From Nocardioides sp. CER19 (GTDB lineage: Bacteria > Actinomycetota > Actinomycetes > Propionibacteriales > Nocardioidaceae), in the NCBI RefSeq assembly GCF_029846275.1, contig NZ_JARVWS010000004.1:372001-436000 (forward strand): DNA of 64,000 bases, read 5' to 3'. Position 1 is the first letter of the stretch, and each line of letters opens with the position of its first letter. Positions 41,949 to 53,435 of the stretch are shown one piece after another. The notes beneath the pieces were generated by a model. The model did not search any database. It was not told the origin of the DNA and saw only the letters and a program-made list of their open reading frames with translations. Position numbers and translations under genes: made by a program.

Positions 41949-42880
41949 CGGCGCGCCAGGTCGGCTGCGCCGATCAGTCCGGCCCGACCGCCGAGCGTCG
42001 CCTTGCGGATAACGAGCTCGGGGCGGTGCCCGCGTCCGGTCAGCTGACTGAGGAAACCCTCGCGAGCCGGTTCGAGCAGCAGCTCGTCTGCCTCGGAGAC
42101 CCCGCCCCCGATCGCGACGATGGCGGGGTCGAGGACGGCTGTGAGCGAGGCGATCCCCTCACCGAGCCAGCGCCCGAGCTCGCCCAGCAGGTCGATCGAG
42201 ACCCGGTCGCCCGCCTGGGCCGCGGCCGTGACCTGCGGACCGGTGATCGAGTCAGCGGCGCCTCCGGCCTGCTTCAGCAGCTCGTCGGCGCGCCCCGCCT
42301 CGGCCGCCTCGCGTGCCATCCGGACCAGCGCGTTGCCGCTGGCGTACATCTCGAAGCAGCCGAGGTTGCCGCAGCCGCAGAGGATCCCGCCGGGTACGAC
42401 GCGCATGTGGCCGATCTCGGCGCCGATGCCGAACGCGCCGCGGTACAGCGCGCCGTCGAGCACGAGCCCGCCGCCGACGCCGGTCCCCACGGTGATGAGC
42501 AGGAAGTCGTCGATGTCAGCCCCGGCGCCGTAGGTGAACTCACCCCAGGCGGCGGCGTTGGCGTCGTTCTCGATGACGACGCCCATGCCGGTGCGCTGCT
42601 CCAGGTCGACGCGCAGGTCGACGTCGCGCCAGGCGATGTTGGGGGCGAAGAGGACGGTGCTGCGGGACTTGTCGATGTAGCCCGCGGCGCCCACGCCGAC
42701 CTTGTCGAACGCGTGGCGCGAGGCGAGGTCGTCGACCAGCCCGGCGATCGCGGTCGTGATGGCGTCGACGTCGGTGGCCGGGGACTCGACCCGGACCTCC
42801 TCGACGATCGCGCCGTCCTCGTCCACGACGCCCGCCAGGATCTTCGTCCCGCCGACGTCCACTCCACAGGCCAGGGTCAC
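41945..42880 (-). CDS. glkA: ROK-family glucokinase
   Basis: 311 residues closely following the actinobacterial GlkA pattern: ACGVDVGGTKILAGVVDEDG, VLFAPNIAWRDVDL, VIENDANAAAWGEF, the ROK zinc site HMRVVPGGILCGCGNLGCFEMY, and the ending AGLIGAADLARR. It would phosphorylate glucose using ATP. GTG 42880 has GGAGGA upstream and overlaps the preceding stop as GTGA. The order SRPBCC, ArsA-like, small CxxC protein, glucokinase, with a divergent acyl-CoA synthetase, resembles the Streptomyces glkA locus as I remember it. Confidence 0.85.
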   Translation of the reverse strand: MTLACGVDVGGTKILAGVVDEDGAIVEEVRVESPATDVDAITTAIAGLVDDLASRHAFDKVGVGAAGYIDKSRSTVLFAPNIAWRDVDLRVDLEQRTGMGVVIENDANAAAWGEFTYGAGADIDDFLLITVGTGVGGGLVLDGALYRGAFGIGAEIGHMRVVPGGILCGCGNLGCFEMYASGNALVRMAREAAEAGRADELLKQAGGAADSITGPQVTAAAQAGDRVSIDLLGELGRWLGEGIASLTAVLDPAIVAIGGGVSEADELLLEPAREGFLSQLTGRGHRPELVIRKATLGGRAGLIGAADLARR

Positions 42881-43236
42881 TTGTCCTCCTCCCACTCGCC
42901 ACCGTCGAGGTCGATGTTCTCCACCTCGGTCGACCGATCACTCGCCGGTGAGGCCGATGACGCGGCCGCCGCGAGCAGGCCCGCCGCGGCCTGCATCAGC
43001 GAGGCTCCCGCGCTCGCGAGGTGCGTCTTGATCTCGGGACTCGCCTCACGGAAGACGTGGACGGTGCGACAGATCGGGCAGTACGTGCACTCCGCCGCGC
43101 CCGTCGCGAGGTGGGTGTCGACGTTGCGGCCCAGGTCGCTCGCCCATCCGGAGAGCGCACTGAACAGCTTCGCCGCCTCCTCGGCCGCCGACCCGATGTG
43201 GTCGTGGCCTCCAGGCTCCTGGTCCGAACCGGTCAC
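42877..43236 (-). CDS. Small CxxCxxC-containing protein next to glkA
   Basis: 119 residues. The N-terminal helix region includes GSAAEEAAKLFSALSGWASD, followed by CTYCPICRTVHVFREASPEI, a zinc-knuckle-like cysteine pair, and then an alanine-rich helix and an acidic tail (IDLDGGEWEEDK). Comparable proteins are found in the same position in other actinobacteria without known function. Both ends overlap its neighbours by 4 nt (GTGA), so it is tightly coupled to the ATPase and glucokinase genes. Confidence 0.75.
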   Translation of the reverse strand: MTGSDQEPGGHDHIGSAAEEAAKLFSALSGWASDLGRNVDTHLATGAAECTYCPICRTVHVFREASPEIKTHLASAGASLMQAAAGLLAAAASSASPASDRSTEVENIDLDGGEWEEDK

Positions 43237-44465
43237 TGCTCCTCCTCTCCCGTCGCGTGTCCCGAGCGTGCTGATCCTTCCATGAACCGCACCTGCAGCT
43301 CACCGGCCTCCACCCGGGCGCCCGCGATCCTCAGCCGGGCGATGCCCTGCGGCAGCGTCATCAGCCGCCGGTAGGAGCCGACGGTGACCACGAGGTCGTC
43401 ACCGTTGCGGGCCAGGTGGACCTGGTCCCGGGTCGCTCCCGGCAGGGCCAGGTGGGCCACCGCACCGGTCGCGTTCCTGGTCACCCGGAACGGCCCCTCC
43501 CCGACCGGCGGCGCCAGCGGGTCGACGGGCTGGCCGGCGCCCCCCGCCGAGCCTGCCGAGGTGTAGACCTCCTGCGCGAGCGCCTCGAGTGCCGGTACGC
43601 CGACCGGCTCCCGCGGCCGGTAGACCGACCGCCACACGGGAAGTCCGGGGAACGAGGCGTCGACGTCGGCGAGCACCTCGTCCTGGGCCACCACCCAGCC
43701 GGCGCGCCAGTCGTCGGCGCCCTCGGCGGGGAAGACGCGGTTGGCCACGACCCCGTCGACGCGGTAGCCGTAGAGGGACAGCATCGTGTAGGAGCGCCGT
43801 GCCTCGGCCAGGACGACCGTCTCCGGCGTGAGGACGAGCCGGACGCTGGCCTCGGGCCCGCTCAGCAGGTCGCGCACCTCCAGCAGCTCGTCGTGCAGCC
43901 GCTGCAGGGCGTCGAAGACCGTCTCGCCGGGCATCGGGACGCCGGCGGCGCGGGTGAGCACCGGCTTGAGCGCCTTGACCAGCCGGCGCTGCATCGGGAA
44001 GACCCGCGCCATGTACCACCCGAGCGCCTCCGGGAGCGCGAGCAGCCGCAGCGTCTCGGCCGTGGGCGCGCAGTCGACGACGATGAGGTCCCACTCGCCC
44101 GACTGGGCGCGCAGCCTCAGCTCCAGGAGCGCCAGCACCTCCTCGGCGCCGGGGATGACGGTCAGCTCCTCGGCGGCGACCGGGTCCATGCCGGCCACGT
44201 CGAGCACCGACAGCAGGTAGCGCTGGATGTCGGCCCAGGACTGCTCGAACCGGAGCTGGGCGTCGACCTGCTCGACGTACAGGTCGGGCGCGACGAGGGT
44301 CGGCTCCGCGCCGACCGGCGCGCCGAAGGCGTCGGCGAGCGAGTGGGCCGCATCGGTGGAGAGCACCAGCGTCCGTTGCCCGGAGGAGGCGGCCAGCGCT
44401 GCGGTCGACGCGGCCAGGGTCGACTTGCCGACGCCGCCCTTGCCCGTGAAGAGGATGACCCTCAA
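43233..44465 (-). CDS. ArsA/GET3-like ATPase
   Basis: 410 residues. VILFTGKGGVGKSTLAASTAAL is the deviant Walker A of the ArsA/MinD class, TLVLSTDAAHSLADAF is switch I, and IVVDCAPTAETLRLLALPE carries switch II. The C-terminal 100 residues look like a small alpha-crystallin-type beta domain (VHLARNGDDLVVTVGSYRR), typical of actinobacterial and plant ArsA-like proteins. No arsenical pump partner is present. Starts with TTG 44465, overlapping the upstream stop as TTGA. Function in bacteria unknown. Confidence 0.87.
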   Translation of the reverse strand: MRVILFTGKGGVGKSTLAASTAALAASSGQRTLVLSTDAAHSLADAFGAPVGAEPTLVAPDLYVEQVDAQLRFEQSWADIQRYLLSVLDVAGMDPVAAEELTVIPGAEEVLALLELRLRAQSGEWDLIVVDCAPTAETLRLLALPEALGWYMARVFPMQRRLVKALKPVLTRAAGVPMPGETVFDALQRLHDELLEVRDLLSGPEASVRLVLTPETVVLAEARRSYTMLSLYGYRVDGVVANRVFPAEGADDWRAGWVVAQDEVLADVDASFPGLPVWRSVYRPREPVGVPALEALAQEVYTSAGSAGGAGQPVDPLAPPVGEGPFRVTRNATGAVAHLALPGATRDQVHLARNGDDLVVTVGSYRRLMTLPQGIARLRIAGARVEAGELQVRFMEGSARSGHATGEEEQ

Positions 44466-44899
44466 GACACCGACTCGACGCGCGTCTTCAGGCCCCGGAG
44501 CGCCGTCTCGATGAGGATCTTCTCGCCCCGGCGCTTGAGCATGCCGATGAGGGGGATCGTCAGGTCGAGGGCCAGCCGGTAGGTGACCTCGGTACGGCCG
44601 CCGAGGTCGCGGAGGAGGTAGGCGCCGTCGAGGGCACGGAGCATGTTGCCGCGGGTGAGCGTCCAGGTGACCTCCTGGTCGCCGTCCCACGTGTACGCCA
44701 GGGTGTAGTCGTCCTTGATGGGCGCCACGTCGAGCACGAAGTGCACCTCGCTGGCCCGGCCGTCCGCCCCGGTCGCCTCGACGTCGGCCACCTTCACGCC
44801 CTTCGCCCACGACGGGTAGGCGTCGAAGTCGGCGATGACGGCCATCACGGCCGCGGGGGGCGCCTCGACGACGATCGAGGAGGTGGTCTGTTCAGCCAT
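44462..44899 (-). CDS. SRPBCC (START-like) lipid/ligand-binding protein
   Basis: 145 residues with the polyketide-cyclase/START-like helix-grip fold: TTSSIVVEAPPAAVMAVIADFDAYPSW, positions about 5-31, and a long C-terminal helix from LKRRGEKILIETALRGLK. Such proteins bind hydrophobic ligands. First gene of the five-gene operon ending in two ROK kinases and divergent from the acyl-CoA synthetase, which suggests a lipid-related ligand. No strong ribosome site is visible. Confidence 0.82.
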   Translation of the reverse strand: MAEQTTSSIVVEAPPAAVMAVIADFDAYPSWAKGVKVADVEATGADGRASEVHFVLDVAPIKDDYTLAYTWDGDQEVTWTLTRGNMLRALDGAYLLRDLGGRTEVTYRLALDLTIPLIGMLKRRGEKILIETALRGLKTRVESVS

Positions 44900-45056
44900 G
44901 TGAGCGTGTCCCAGCGGAGTCGGCGGGCGGTTTCGCCAGGTGCGGCTGGCGTGCCCGGCGAGCGTACCGGATGCTGGGGTCTGGAAGGTCGGCGGTAATG
45001 TGCTGGCCGATTACCTCTGGGTAACCCCGGAGACAACCTCGACAGGAGGCCCCTGG

Positions 45057-46862
45057 GTGCGCGAGTTCTCCACGCCGTTGACGATCGACCTCCCGACGGT
45101 CGGCAACCTCACGGACGACGTCGTCGTCAACGCTCGGGAGGCAGGAGAGGTCGCCGTCTTCAGCCGACGGGGTCCGAGCGGGGCCTGGGAGGACGTCACC
45201 GCGACGGAGTTCCTCGCCGAGGTCACTGCCGTCGCCAAGGGCCTCGTCGCCGCTGGCATCGAGCGCGGCGACCGGGTCGCGATCTTCTCCAAGACGCGCT
45301 ACGAGTGGACGCTGCTCGACTACGCCATCTGGTTCGCCGGCGCGGTCTCCGTGCCGATCTACGAGACCTCCTCCTCCGAGCAGGTCCACTGGATCCTCAA
45401 GGACTCCGGCGCCAAGGCCGTCATCGCCGAGGGCCCGCAGCACGTCGCGCGGATCGCGGAGACCCGCAGCGTGCTCGCCGACCTCAACCACGTGTGGTCG
45501 TTCGCCGACAACGGCGTCGACGTGCTCACGCGGCTGGGTGCGGACCTCTCCGACGAGGAGATCGAGAAGCGTCGTACGTCGCTCACGCCGGACGACGTCG
45601 CGAGCCTGATCTACACCTCGGGCACGACCGGACGCCCCAAGGGCTGCGTCCTCACCCACGGCAACTTCATGTTCGAGCTCGGCGTGGCCGTGCACGAGCT
45701 GGACCGGCTGTTCCGGACCGAGGGCCGCAGCACCCTGCTCTTCCTCCCGCTGGCCCACGTCTTCGCCCGGGTCATCCAGATCGGCTGCGTGAAGTCGCGC
45801 ACCAAGCTGGGCCACTCCCCCGACATCAAGAACCTCATCGACGACCTCGGCGAGTTCAAGCCGACGTTCATCCTGGCCGTGCCCCGGGTCTTCGAGAAGG
45901 TCTTCAACACCGCGTCCCAGAAGGCCACGGCCGACGGCCGCGGCAAGATCTTCGACAAGGCCACCGAGGTCGCGATCGCCTACTCGCGCGCCAGCGAGAA
46001 GGGCCGGGTGCCGATGCTGCTGCGGGCCCAGCACGCGATCTTCGCCAAGCTGGTCTACGGCAAGCTGCTCGCCGCCCTCGGCGGCCACTGCGAGTACGCC
46101 GTCTCCGGCGGCGCGCCGCTCGGCGAGCGGCTCGGCCACTTCTACCGCGGGCTCGGCCTCACCGTCCTCGAGGGCTACGGCCTGACCGAGACGACGGCCG
46201 CGCTGACCGTGAACCTTCCCGACGCCATCAAGATCGGCACCGTCGGCCGCCCCATCGAGGGGACGACCGTCCGGGTCGCCGACGACGGCGAGCTGCTGTT
46301 CAAGGGCGGGCAGGTGTTCCACAGCTACTGGAACAACCCGGAGGCCACCGCCGAGGCGAAGAACGGCCCGGCAGGCGAGGAGGCCTGGTTCCACACCGGC
46401 GACGTCGGCGAGGTCGACGACGAGGGCTTCGTCCGGATCACCGGCCGCAAGAAGGAGATCCTGGTGACCGCGGGCGGCAAGAACGTGGCCCCCGCCGTGC
46501 TCGAGGACCGGCTGCGCGCCCACCCGCTCGTCGACCAGTGCATCGTCGTCGGTGACGGCGAGCCCTTCATCGCCGCGCTCGTCACGCTCGACCTGGAGTC
46601 GCTGCCCACGTGGGCGGAGTCGCACGGGAAGGTCGTCGATCTCGCGACGCTCGTCGAGGACGCCGACCTGGTCGCCGAGATCCAGGGCGCCGTCGACGAT
46701 GCCAACAAGGCGGTCTCGAAGGCCGAGTCGATCCGGAAGTTCGCGATCCTGCCGGACTCGTGGACCGAGGAGAGCGGCCAGCTGACGCCGAGCCTCAAGC
46801 TCAAGCGCAACGTCGTGATGAAGGAGTTCCGCGACCAGGTCGAGGCGCTCTACCACTCCTGA
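45057..46862 (+). CDS. Long-chain acyl-CoA synthetase (AMP-binding)
   Basis: 601-residue ANL-superfamily ligase that activates fatty acids through acyl-AMP. Core motifs: LIYTSGTTGRPKGCVLTHGN (P-loop), YEWTLLDYAIWFAGAVSVPI, GYGLTETTAALT, WFHTGDVGEVDDEGFVRITG and the hinge GRKKEILVTAGGKNVAP. It resembles mycobacterial FadD15 in length. GTG 45057 is supported by AGGAGG 8 nt upstream; the longer in-frame extension is not. Divergent from the SRPBCC-ArsA-glkA operon. Confidence 0.92.
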   Translation: MREFSTPLTIDLPTVGNLTDDVVVNAREAGEVAVFSRRGPSGAWEDVTATEFLAEVTAVAKGLVAAGIERGDRVAIFSKTRYEWTLLDYAIWFAGAVSVPIYETSSSEQVHWILKDSGAKAVIAEGPQHVARIAETRSVLADLNHVWSFADNGVDVLTRLGADLSDEEIEKRRTSLTPDDVASLIYTSGTTGRPKGCVLTHGNFMFELGVAVHELDRLFRTEGRSTLLFLPLAHVFARVIQIGCVKSRTKLGHSPDIKNLIDDLGEFKPTFILAVPRVFEKVFNTASQKATADGRGKIFDKATEVAIAYSRASEKGRVPMLLRAQHAIFAKLVYGKLLAALGGHCEYAVSGGAPLGERLGHFYRGLGLTVLEGYGLTETTAALTVNLPDAIKIGTVGRPIEGTTVRVADDGELLFKGGQVFHSYWNNPEATAEAKNGPAGEEAWFHTGDVGEVDDEGFVRITGRKKEILVTAGGKNVAPAVLEDRLRAHPLVDQCIVVGDGEPFIAALVTLDLESLPTWAESHGKVVDLATLVEDADLVAEIQGAVDDANKAVSKAESIRKFAILPDSWTEESGQLTPSLKLKRNVVMKEFRDQVEALYHS

Positions 46863-46920
46863 CCCCGCGCGCTGTCTCACATCGCGGACACTGATGGCGT
46901 CGGCGAACGGCTGATTCCGG

Positions 46921-46936
46921 CCTGCCGACCGGACTA
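46921..46936 (-). promoter_or_regulatory. Degenerate copy of the pilin operator motif
   Basis: On the minus strand 46936-46921 reads TAGTCCGGTCGGCAGG. The left heptamer TAGTCCG and the CGG of the right half match the pilin operators exactly, but the final four bases do not. It lies 209 bp upstream of the first pilus gene. Confidence 0.35.
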
Positions 46937-47007
46937 CCCGCACCACCCGACCGGGCCATGTCGATCCGGGACCTTCCCGCTCACGCGGACAGGACCAGGG
47001 GTGCAGT

Positions 47008-47037
47008 CCCCGGGCGTCGTACAAGCGGCGCCCGGGG
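47008..47037 (+). terminator. Perfect 9-bp GC hairpin upstream of the pilus operon
   Basis: CCCCGGGCG, a 12-nt loop and CGCCCGGGG. Either a terminator for the acyl-CoA synthetase gene or a structure in the pilus-operon leader. No T-run follows. The remaining 280 bp between 46863 and 47144 show only the degenerate operator. Confidence 0.5.
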
Positions 47038-47144
47038 CTCCCACGACTTTGACTTCCGTTCTGCCACACCAGCACCAGCGGATCCCTACAGTTCTCGCCA
47101 GTGCGGGGCGAGCTCGGATCGACCCCTGAGTCGAAAGGTCGTCG

Positions 47145-47885
47145 ATGGAGCGACGCAGAATCCTGGTGGTCGCCGCGGCGCTGGTCGCCGCCTTGGGTGC
47201 GGTCCTCGTCTTCATGTACGTGCGGGGCGCGGACACGCGTGCGCAGGACCAGTTCCAGACGACCGACGTCCTCGTGGCGACCCAGCCGATCCAGACGGGC
47301 GAGACGATCGAGGCGGCCTCGAGCGCCGGCAAGATCACGAAGAAGGCCGTCGCCAACAACTCGCTGCTGCCGGAGTACCAGGTCGACCTCTCGGCCCTGG
47401 CCGGCAAGGTCGCCCTGACGACGATCTACCCGGGCGAGCAGATCATCTCGTCCAAGTTCGGGACGACGGCCGCGCCCGCCACGCTGCTCCAGATCCCCGA
47501 CAACCAGATCGCCATCTCGGTCAACCTCACCGACACCGCCCGTGTGGCCGGCTTCGTCAACCCGGGGTCCCAGGTCGCGATCTTCCTCAACGGCACCGAC
47601 CCGAAGAGCGGCAAGACCTTCACGCAGCTCCTGCTGCCGAAGGTGACCGTGATCGGCGTCGGGTCGACCACGCCGGTCTCGACCACGACGACGTCCCAGT
47701 CGGGCGCCCAGACCACCGAGCAGCTGCCGCGCACGCTGCTCACGCTGGCGGTCACGCAGGACGAGGGCCAGAAGATCATGTTCAGCCAGGGCAACGGCGA
47801 GCTCGCGTTCGGACTGCTGCCCACCGACGGCAAGGCGACCGTCAAGCCGGGCATCCGCACCGACTACGACAACCTCTTCGGGTGA
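47145..47885 (+). CDS. cpaB: Flp pilus assembly protein CpaB/RcpC
   Basis: 246 residues: one N-terminal membrane anchor (ILVVAAALVAALGAVLVFMYV) and an extracellular SAF domain (VLVATQPIQTGETIEAASS), followed by the CpaB/RcpC region (NQIAISVNLTDTARVAGFVNPGS). CpaB proteins are envelope components of Tad pilus machines, and the SAF domain may bind peptidoglycan or glycan. First gene of the Tad locus, followed after 4 nt by cpaE/tadZ. Confidence 0.88.
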   Translation: MERRRILVVAAALVAALGAVLVFMYVRGADTRAQDQFQTTDVLVATQPIQTGETIEAASSAGKITKKAVANNSLLPEYQVDLSALAGKVALTTIYPGEQIISSKFGTTAAPATLLQIPDNQIAISVNLTDTARVAGFVNPGSQVAIFLNGTDPKSGKTFTQLLLPKVTVIGVGSTTPVSTTTTSQSGAQTTEQLPRTLLTLAVTQDEGQKIMFSQGNGELAFGLLPTDGKATVKPGIRTDYDNLFG

Positions 47886-47889
47886 TCCG

Positions 47890-49073
47890 ATGCCGGTCAT
47901 CGTCGATCCCGACCAGGACACCGTCGCCACCCTGCTCCGCTCGCTCCCCGCGGGCTCGCAGGGCGTCGCGACCATGGACCGAGCGCGCGCCTGGCTCGCC
48001 CAGCACCACGACGAGTACGTCGTCGTGCTCGGCCCGGCCGTCGCCGTACCCGAGGCGCTCGCGCTGTGCGACACCCTGCGGACCGTCCGCCCGACGGTCA
48101 GCGTGGTCCTCATCCGCGAGGAGCTGACGACCGACGTCCTCACCGCCGCGATGCAGGCCGGTGCCCGCGACGTCATCCCGAGCGGGTCCCCCGAGGCGGT
48201 CTCCGCCGCGGTCACCCGCGCCTACCAGCTCTTCCTGGCCCTGCGCGGGCCCGGCGGGGCCAGCCAGTCCGGCAAGGTGATCACGATCTGGTCGCCCAAG
48301 GGCGGCGTCGGCAAGACCACCATGTCGGTCAACCTCGGGCTGGCGCTCAGCGAGGGGGGCGCCCGACGGGTCTGCCTCGTCGACCTCGACCTGGCGTTCG
48401 GCGACGTGGCGATCACGATGCAGCTCTTCCCGACGCACTCGATCGAGCACGCGATCGGCTCGGAGCACACCCTCGACGCCGAGCTCCTCAACGGCCTGCT
48501 GACCCGCCACCAGGACTCGCTCATGATCCTGGCCGCGCCGTCGCACCCGGACGTGCGTGACCGGATCAGCCCCACGCTCGTCTCCCAGGTGCTGCGCCTG
48601 CTCAAGGAGTCCTTCGACTTCGTCGTCGTCGACACGGCGCCCGCGTTCGACGAGCAGACCCTCACGGCGCTCGACGAGACCGACGAGATCCTCATCATCG
48701 CGACGCTCGACGTGCCGACCCTGAAGAACGTCAAGGTCGCGCTCGAGACGCTGGACATGCTCAACATCGCCCAGGACCGCCGGCACCTCCTGCTCAACCG
48801 CGCCGACGACGAGGTCGGGATCAGCGCCGACCGCGTCGAGGCGATCCTCGGGATGCGGCCGACGGCCAAGGTGGCCACGTCGCTCGAGGTGGCGGCGGCG
48901 ACCAACGCCGGCAACCCGATCGTCGCGAAGAACCCCTACCACCCGACCAGCACGGCGATCATCACGCTCGCCTCGCTGCTCGCCGGGGAGCAGATCGCCA
49001 CGCCTCCGGCTGCGACCGCAGCCCAGGTCGACGAGGTCGATCAGCAGCCGAAGCGCCGACTGAGGAGGCGTCG

Positions 49074-49077
<4 letters not shown>
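47890..49077 (+). CDS. cpaE: Pilus assembly ATPase CpaE/TadZ
   Basis: 395 residues: an N-terminal receiver-like pseudo-domain (about 1-120, with TVSVVLIREELTTDVLTAAM), then a MinD/ParA-like ATPase domain. The Walker A is IWSPKGGVGKTTMSVNLGLAL, and VCLVDLDLAFGDVAITMQLF and FDFVVVDTAPAFDEQTL are family motifs. TadZ proteins place the pilus machine at its cell site. The receiver part lacks a clear phospho-acceptor Asp. The stop overlaps the tadA start by 4 nt. Confidence 0.88.
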
Positions 49078-50626
<1,549 letters not shown>

Positions 50627-50627
<1 letters not shown>

Positions 50628-52507
50628 TGAGGCGTCTCGTCGCCGCCGTGGTGGCGGCTCTCGGAACCCTCGCGCTCGCCGCGCCCGCCGCCCACGCGGC
50701 GGACGGCGACAGCGCGATCACGCACATGCAGCGCACCGAGGCCGGGCTCAAGCTGCTCGTGTCCGTCCCCGCTGACGCGGATGTCCAGCTCGGCGACGTT
50801 GCGGTGACGATCGACGGCACCGCGGCGGAGGCGACCGCGACGACGGCCCGCAACGGTGGCGGCGTACGCCGGACCGAGATGCTCGCGATCGACACGAGCA
50901 ACTCGATGAAGGGCGCCAAGTTCGACGCCGCCAAGGCCGCCGCGCTGCTGTTCCTCCAGACCGTGCCGAGCGACGTCTACGTCGGCGTCGTGACGTTCGA
51001 CCACGAGGTCACGACCGACCTGCAGCCGACGCGCGACCGCGCCGCCGCGACCGACGTGATCAACGGACTCACGCTCAGCGGCGGCACGCACCTCTACGAC
51101 GCCATGGTCGCCGCCGTCCAGGCGGCCGGGTCCGCCGGCCAGCGGTCCCTGCTCGTCCTGTCCGACGGCGCCGACGCCAGCGAGACGACCCTCGACACCG
51201 CGACGTCGGCCATCTCGAAGGCGAAGGCCCTGGTCGATGTCGTCGCCGTCGACCAGGCCGCCGACGACTCCGCCCTCGTGGCACTCGCCGACGCGGGCAA
51301 GGGCCGCGTCCTGTCGGCCGACCCGAACGCCCTGGCGACCACGTTCGCCGCCGAGGCGCAGGCGCTGGCGCGCCAGGTGCTGGTGACCGCCCAGGTGCCC
51401 GCCAGCGTCACCGCGACCGAGGCCACGGTCGAGGTCAGCTTCGGTGACGTCACCGCGAGCGCGTTCGGGAAGGTCCGCGCCGCCGGACCGCCGACCGTCG
51501 CCACCATGGCCACGGGGTTCGTCATCCCGCGGTGGGGCATGTACGCCGGGGTCGCCGGCCTCGGCCTCGGCATCGCACTCCTGCTGATCCTGATCATCCC
51601 GAGGCCCACCGGTCCACTGACCCCTGAGCAGCGGGTCACGTCGTACACCACCGCGACCAGCCGCCGCAGCAGTCGGCGCGGCGGTCACAAGGCCGACTCC
51701 GACGAGGTGCTGGCCTCGGCGAAGACGGCCGCCGCCGACATCCTCAAGCGCAACGCGGGTCTCGAGGCCAAGATCGCCGCTCGGCTCGACGCCGCCGGAA
51801 GCGAGCTCAAGCCCGCCGAGTGGCTGCTCCTCCATGCCGGCATCGCGGTCGCCGTGACCCTGTTCGGCCTCCTGCTCGGCCGGGGCAACCTCCTGCTCGG
51901 GATCGTGTTCCTGGCCTTCGGCATCATCGGCCCGTGGGTCTACCTCGGGCTGCGGCGCCGCCGTCGGCAGAAGGCGTTCGGCAAGGCACTGCCCGACACG
52001 CTCCAGCTGATCTCCGGCTCGCTGGCCGCCGGTCTGTCGCTCGCGCAGGCGATGGACACGGTCGTCAACGACGGCGTGGAGCCGGTGGCCGGCGAGTTCC
52101 GACGGGTGCTCGTCGAGACCCGGCTCGGCGTGTCGCTCGAGGACGCTCTCGAAGGCGTGGCGGAGCGACTCGAGAGCAAGGACTTCACCTGGGTCGTCAT
52201 GGCGATCCGCATCCAGCGCCAGGTCGGCGGCAACCTGGCCGAGCTCCTCGACACCGTGGCCGCGACGATGCGCGAGCGGGAGTACCTGCGCCGCCAGGTG
52301 GGCGCCCTCGCCGCTGAGGGCAAGCTGTCGGCCATCGTCCTGGGTCTGCTGCCGCCGCTGTTCGTCGTTTACCTGACGCTGACGAACTGGAACTACGTTT
52401 CTCCCCTCTTCACCGACATCCGGGGCATCCTCATGCTCGCGGGTGGCACACTGTGGCTGGGAGTGGGCGTGTTCTGGATGAGTCGTCTCGTGAGAGTCGA
52501 GGTCTGA
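50627..52507 (+). CDS. tadB: Secreted VWA domain fused to TadB pilus platform protein
   Basis: 626 residues, about twice the length of an ordinary TadB. It begins with a signal peptide (LVAAVVAALGTLALAAPAAHAA). An extracellular von Willebrand factor A domain follows, with MIDAS DTSNSM at about 87-92 and LVLSDGADASETTL. A membrane segment near 305 (MYAGVAGLGLGIALLLILII) leads into the T2SSF/TadB cytoplasmic domain (LPDTLQLISGSLAAGLSLAQ, about 455) and C-terminal membrane helices. It may couple the platform to an external ligand or the pilus. Fusion visible in one uninterrupted frame. Confidence 0.88.
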
Positions 52508-52508
52508 C

Positions 52509-53435
52509 ATGGTGCTCCTGTTCGTTCTCGGGCTGTTGCTCGTCATGGTGGCGATCGCGCTGCTGGCGATGGGGCTCCGCCCCGCCGAAGAGGCCCGCGG
52601 CATCAACCGCTCCCTCGCCGTGCTGCAGGCCATGACCGACGCTCCGCGCGAGCTGACGGTCGACCTGGAGAAGCCGTTCGCCGACCGGGTGCTCCAACCA
52701 CTGCAGGAGCGCGCACTCAAGCTGGGTCGGCGCATCAGCGGCGCCGACTCGGCCGAGCGGATCCGCAAGAAGCTCGACCTGGCCGGCAACCCGGCCGGTT
52801 GGACCGTCGACAGGGTGACCGCCGGCAAGGTCCTCGGCGCAGGCCTCGGCCTGCTGCTGGGCCTCGCGATCGGCCTGCTGCTCGCCCACGCCCCCACGAC
52901 ACGACTGATCTTCGTCGGCGCGGGCCTGGTCATCGGGTTCTTCGGGCCCAACTTCTACCTCTACCAGCTCGCCTACGATCGGTCGGCCAAGCTCGAGAGG
53001 GAGCTGCCGGACGCCATCGACCTCATGACCATCAGCGTGGAGTCGGGCCTCGGTTTCGACGCGGCCGTGCAGCAGGTGGCGCAGAACACCGACGGGCCGT
53101 TGGCCGACGAGTTCGGACGCATGATCCGCGAGATGCAGCTCGGCATGGGCCGGGCCGAGGCGCTCCGGTCGCTGGGCGAGCGCGTCGACGTCGACGACCT
53201 GCGCTCGTTCATCTCGGCGATGGTGCAGGCCGACTCCTTCGGCATCCCGATCGCGCAGGTGCTCCGCGTGCAGTCGTCGGAGATGCGCGTCAAGCGCCGT
53301 CAGCGGGCCGAGGAGAAGGCCCAACAGGTGCCGGTCAAGATCACCGTCCCCCTGATCTTCTGCATCCTGCCCGCCCTCTTCGTCGCGGTCATGGGGCCGG
53401 CCGCCATCAACATCATGGACAACTTCGGCGGCTGA
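52509..53435 (+). CDS. tadC: Tad pilus platform protein TadC
   Basis: 308-residue inner-membrane T2SSF-domain protein: N-terminal helix (LLFVLGLLLVMVAIALLAM), the cytoplasmic region with LPDAIDLMTISVESGLGFDAAVQQVA, IREMQLGMGRAEALRSL and SSEMRVKRRQRAEEKAQQVP, then a C-terminal membrane helix (LIFCILPALFVAVMGPAAI). Partner of TadB in the assembly platform. Its stop overlaps the sensor kinase start as TGATG, so kinase synthesis is coupled to the pilus operon. Confidence 0.92.
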   Translation: MVLLFVLGLLLVMVAIALLAMGLRPAEEARGINRSLAVLQAMTDAPRELTVDLEKPFADRVLQPLQERALKLGRRISGADSAERIRKKLDLAGNPAGWTVDRVTAGKVLGAGLGLLLGLAIGLLLAHAPTTRLIFVGAGLVIGFFGPNFYLYQLAYDRSAKLERELPDAIDLMTISVESGLGFDAAVQQVAQNTDGPLADEFGRMIREMQLGMGRAEALRSLGERVDVDDLRSFISAMVQADSFGIPIAQVLRVQSSEMRVKRRQRAEEKAQQVPVKITVPLIFCILPALFVAVMGPAAINIMDNFGG

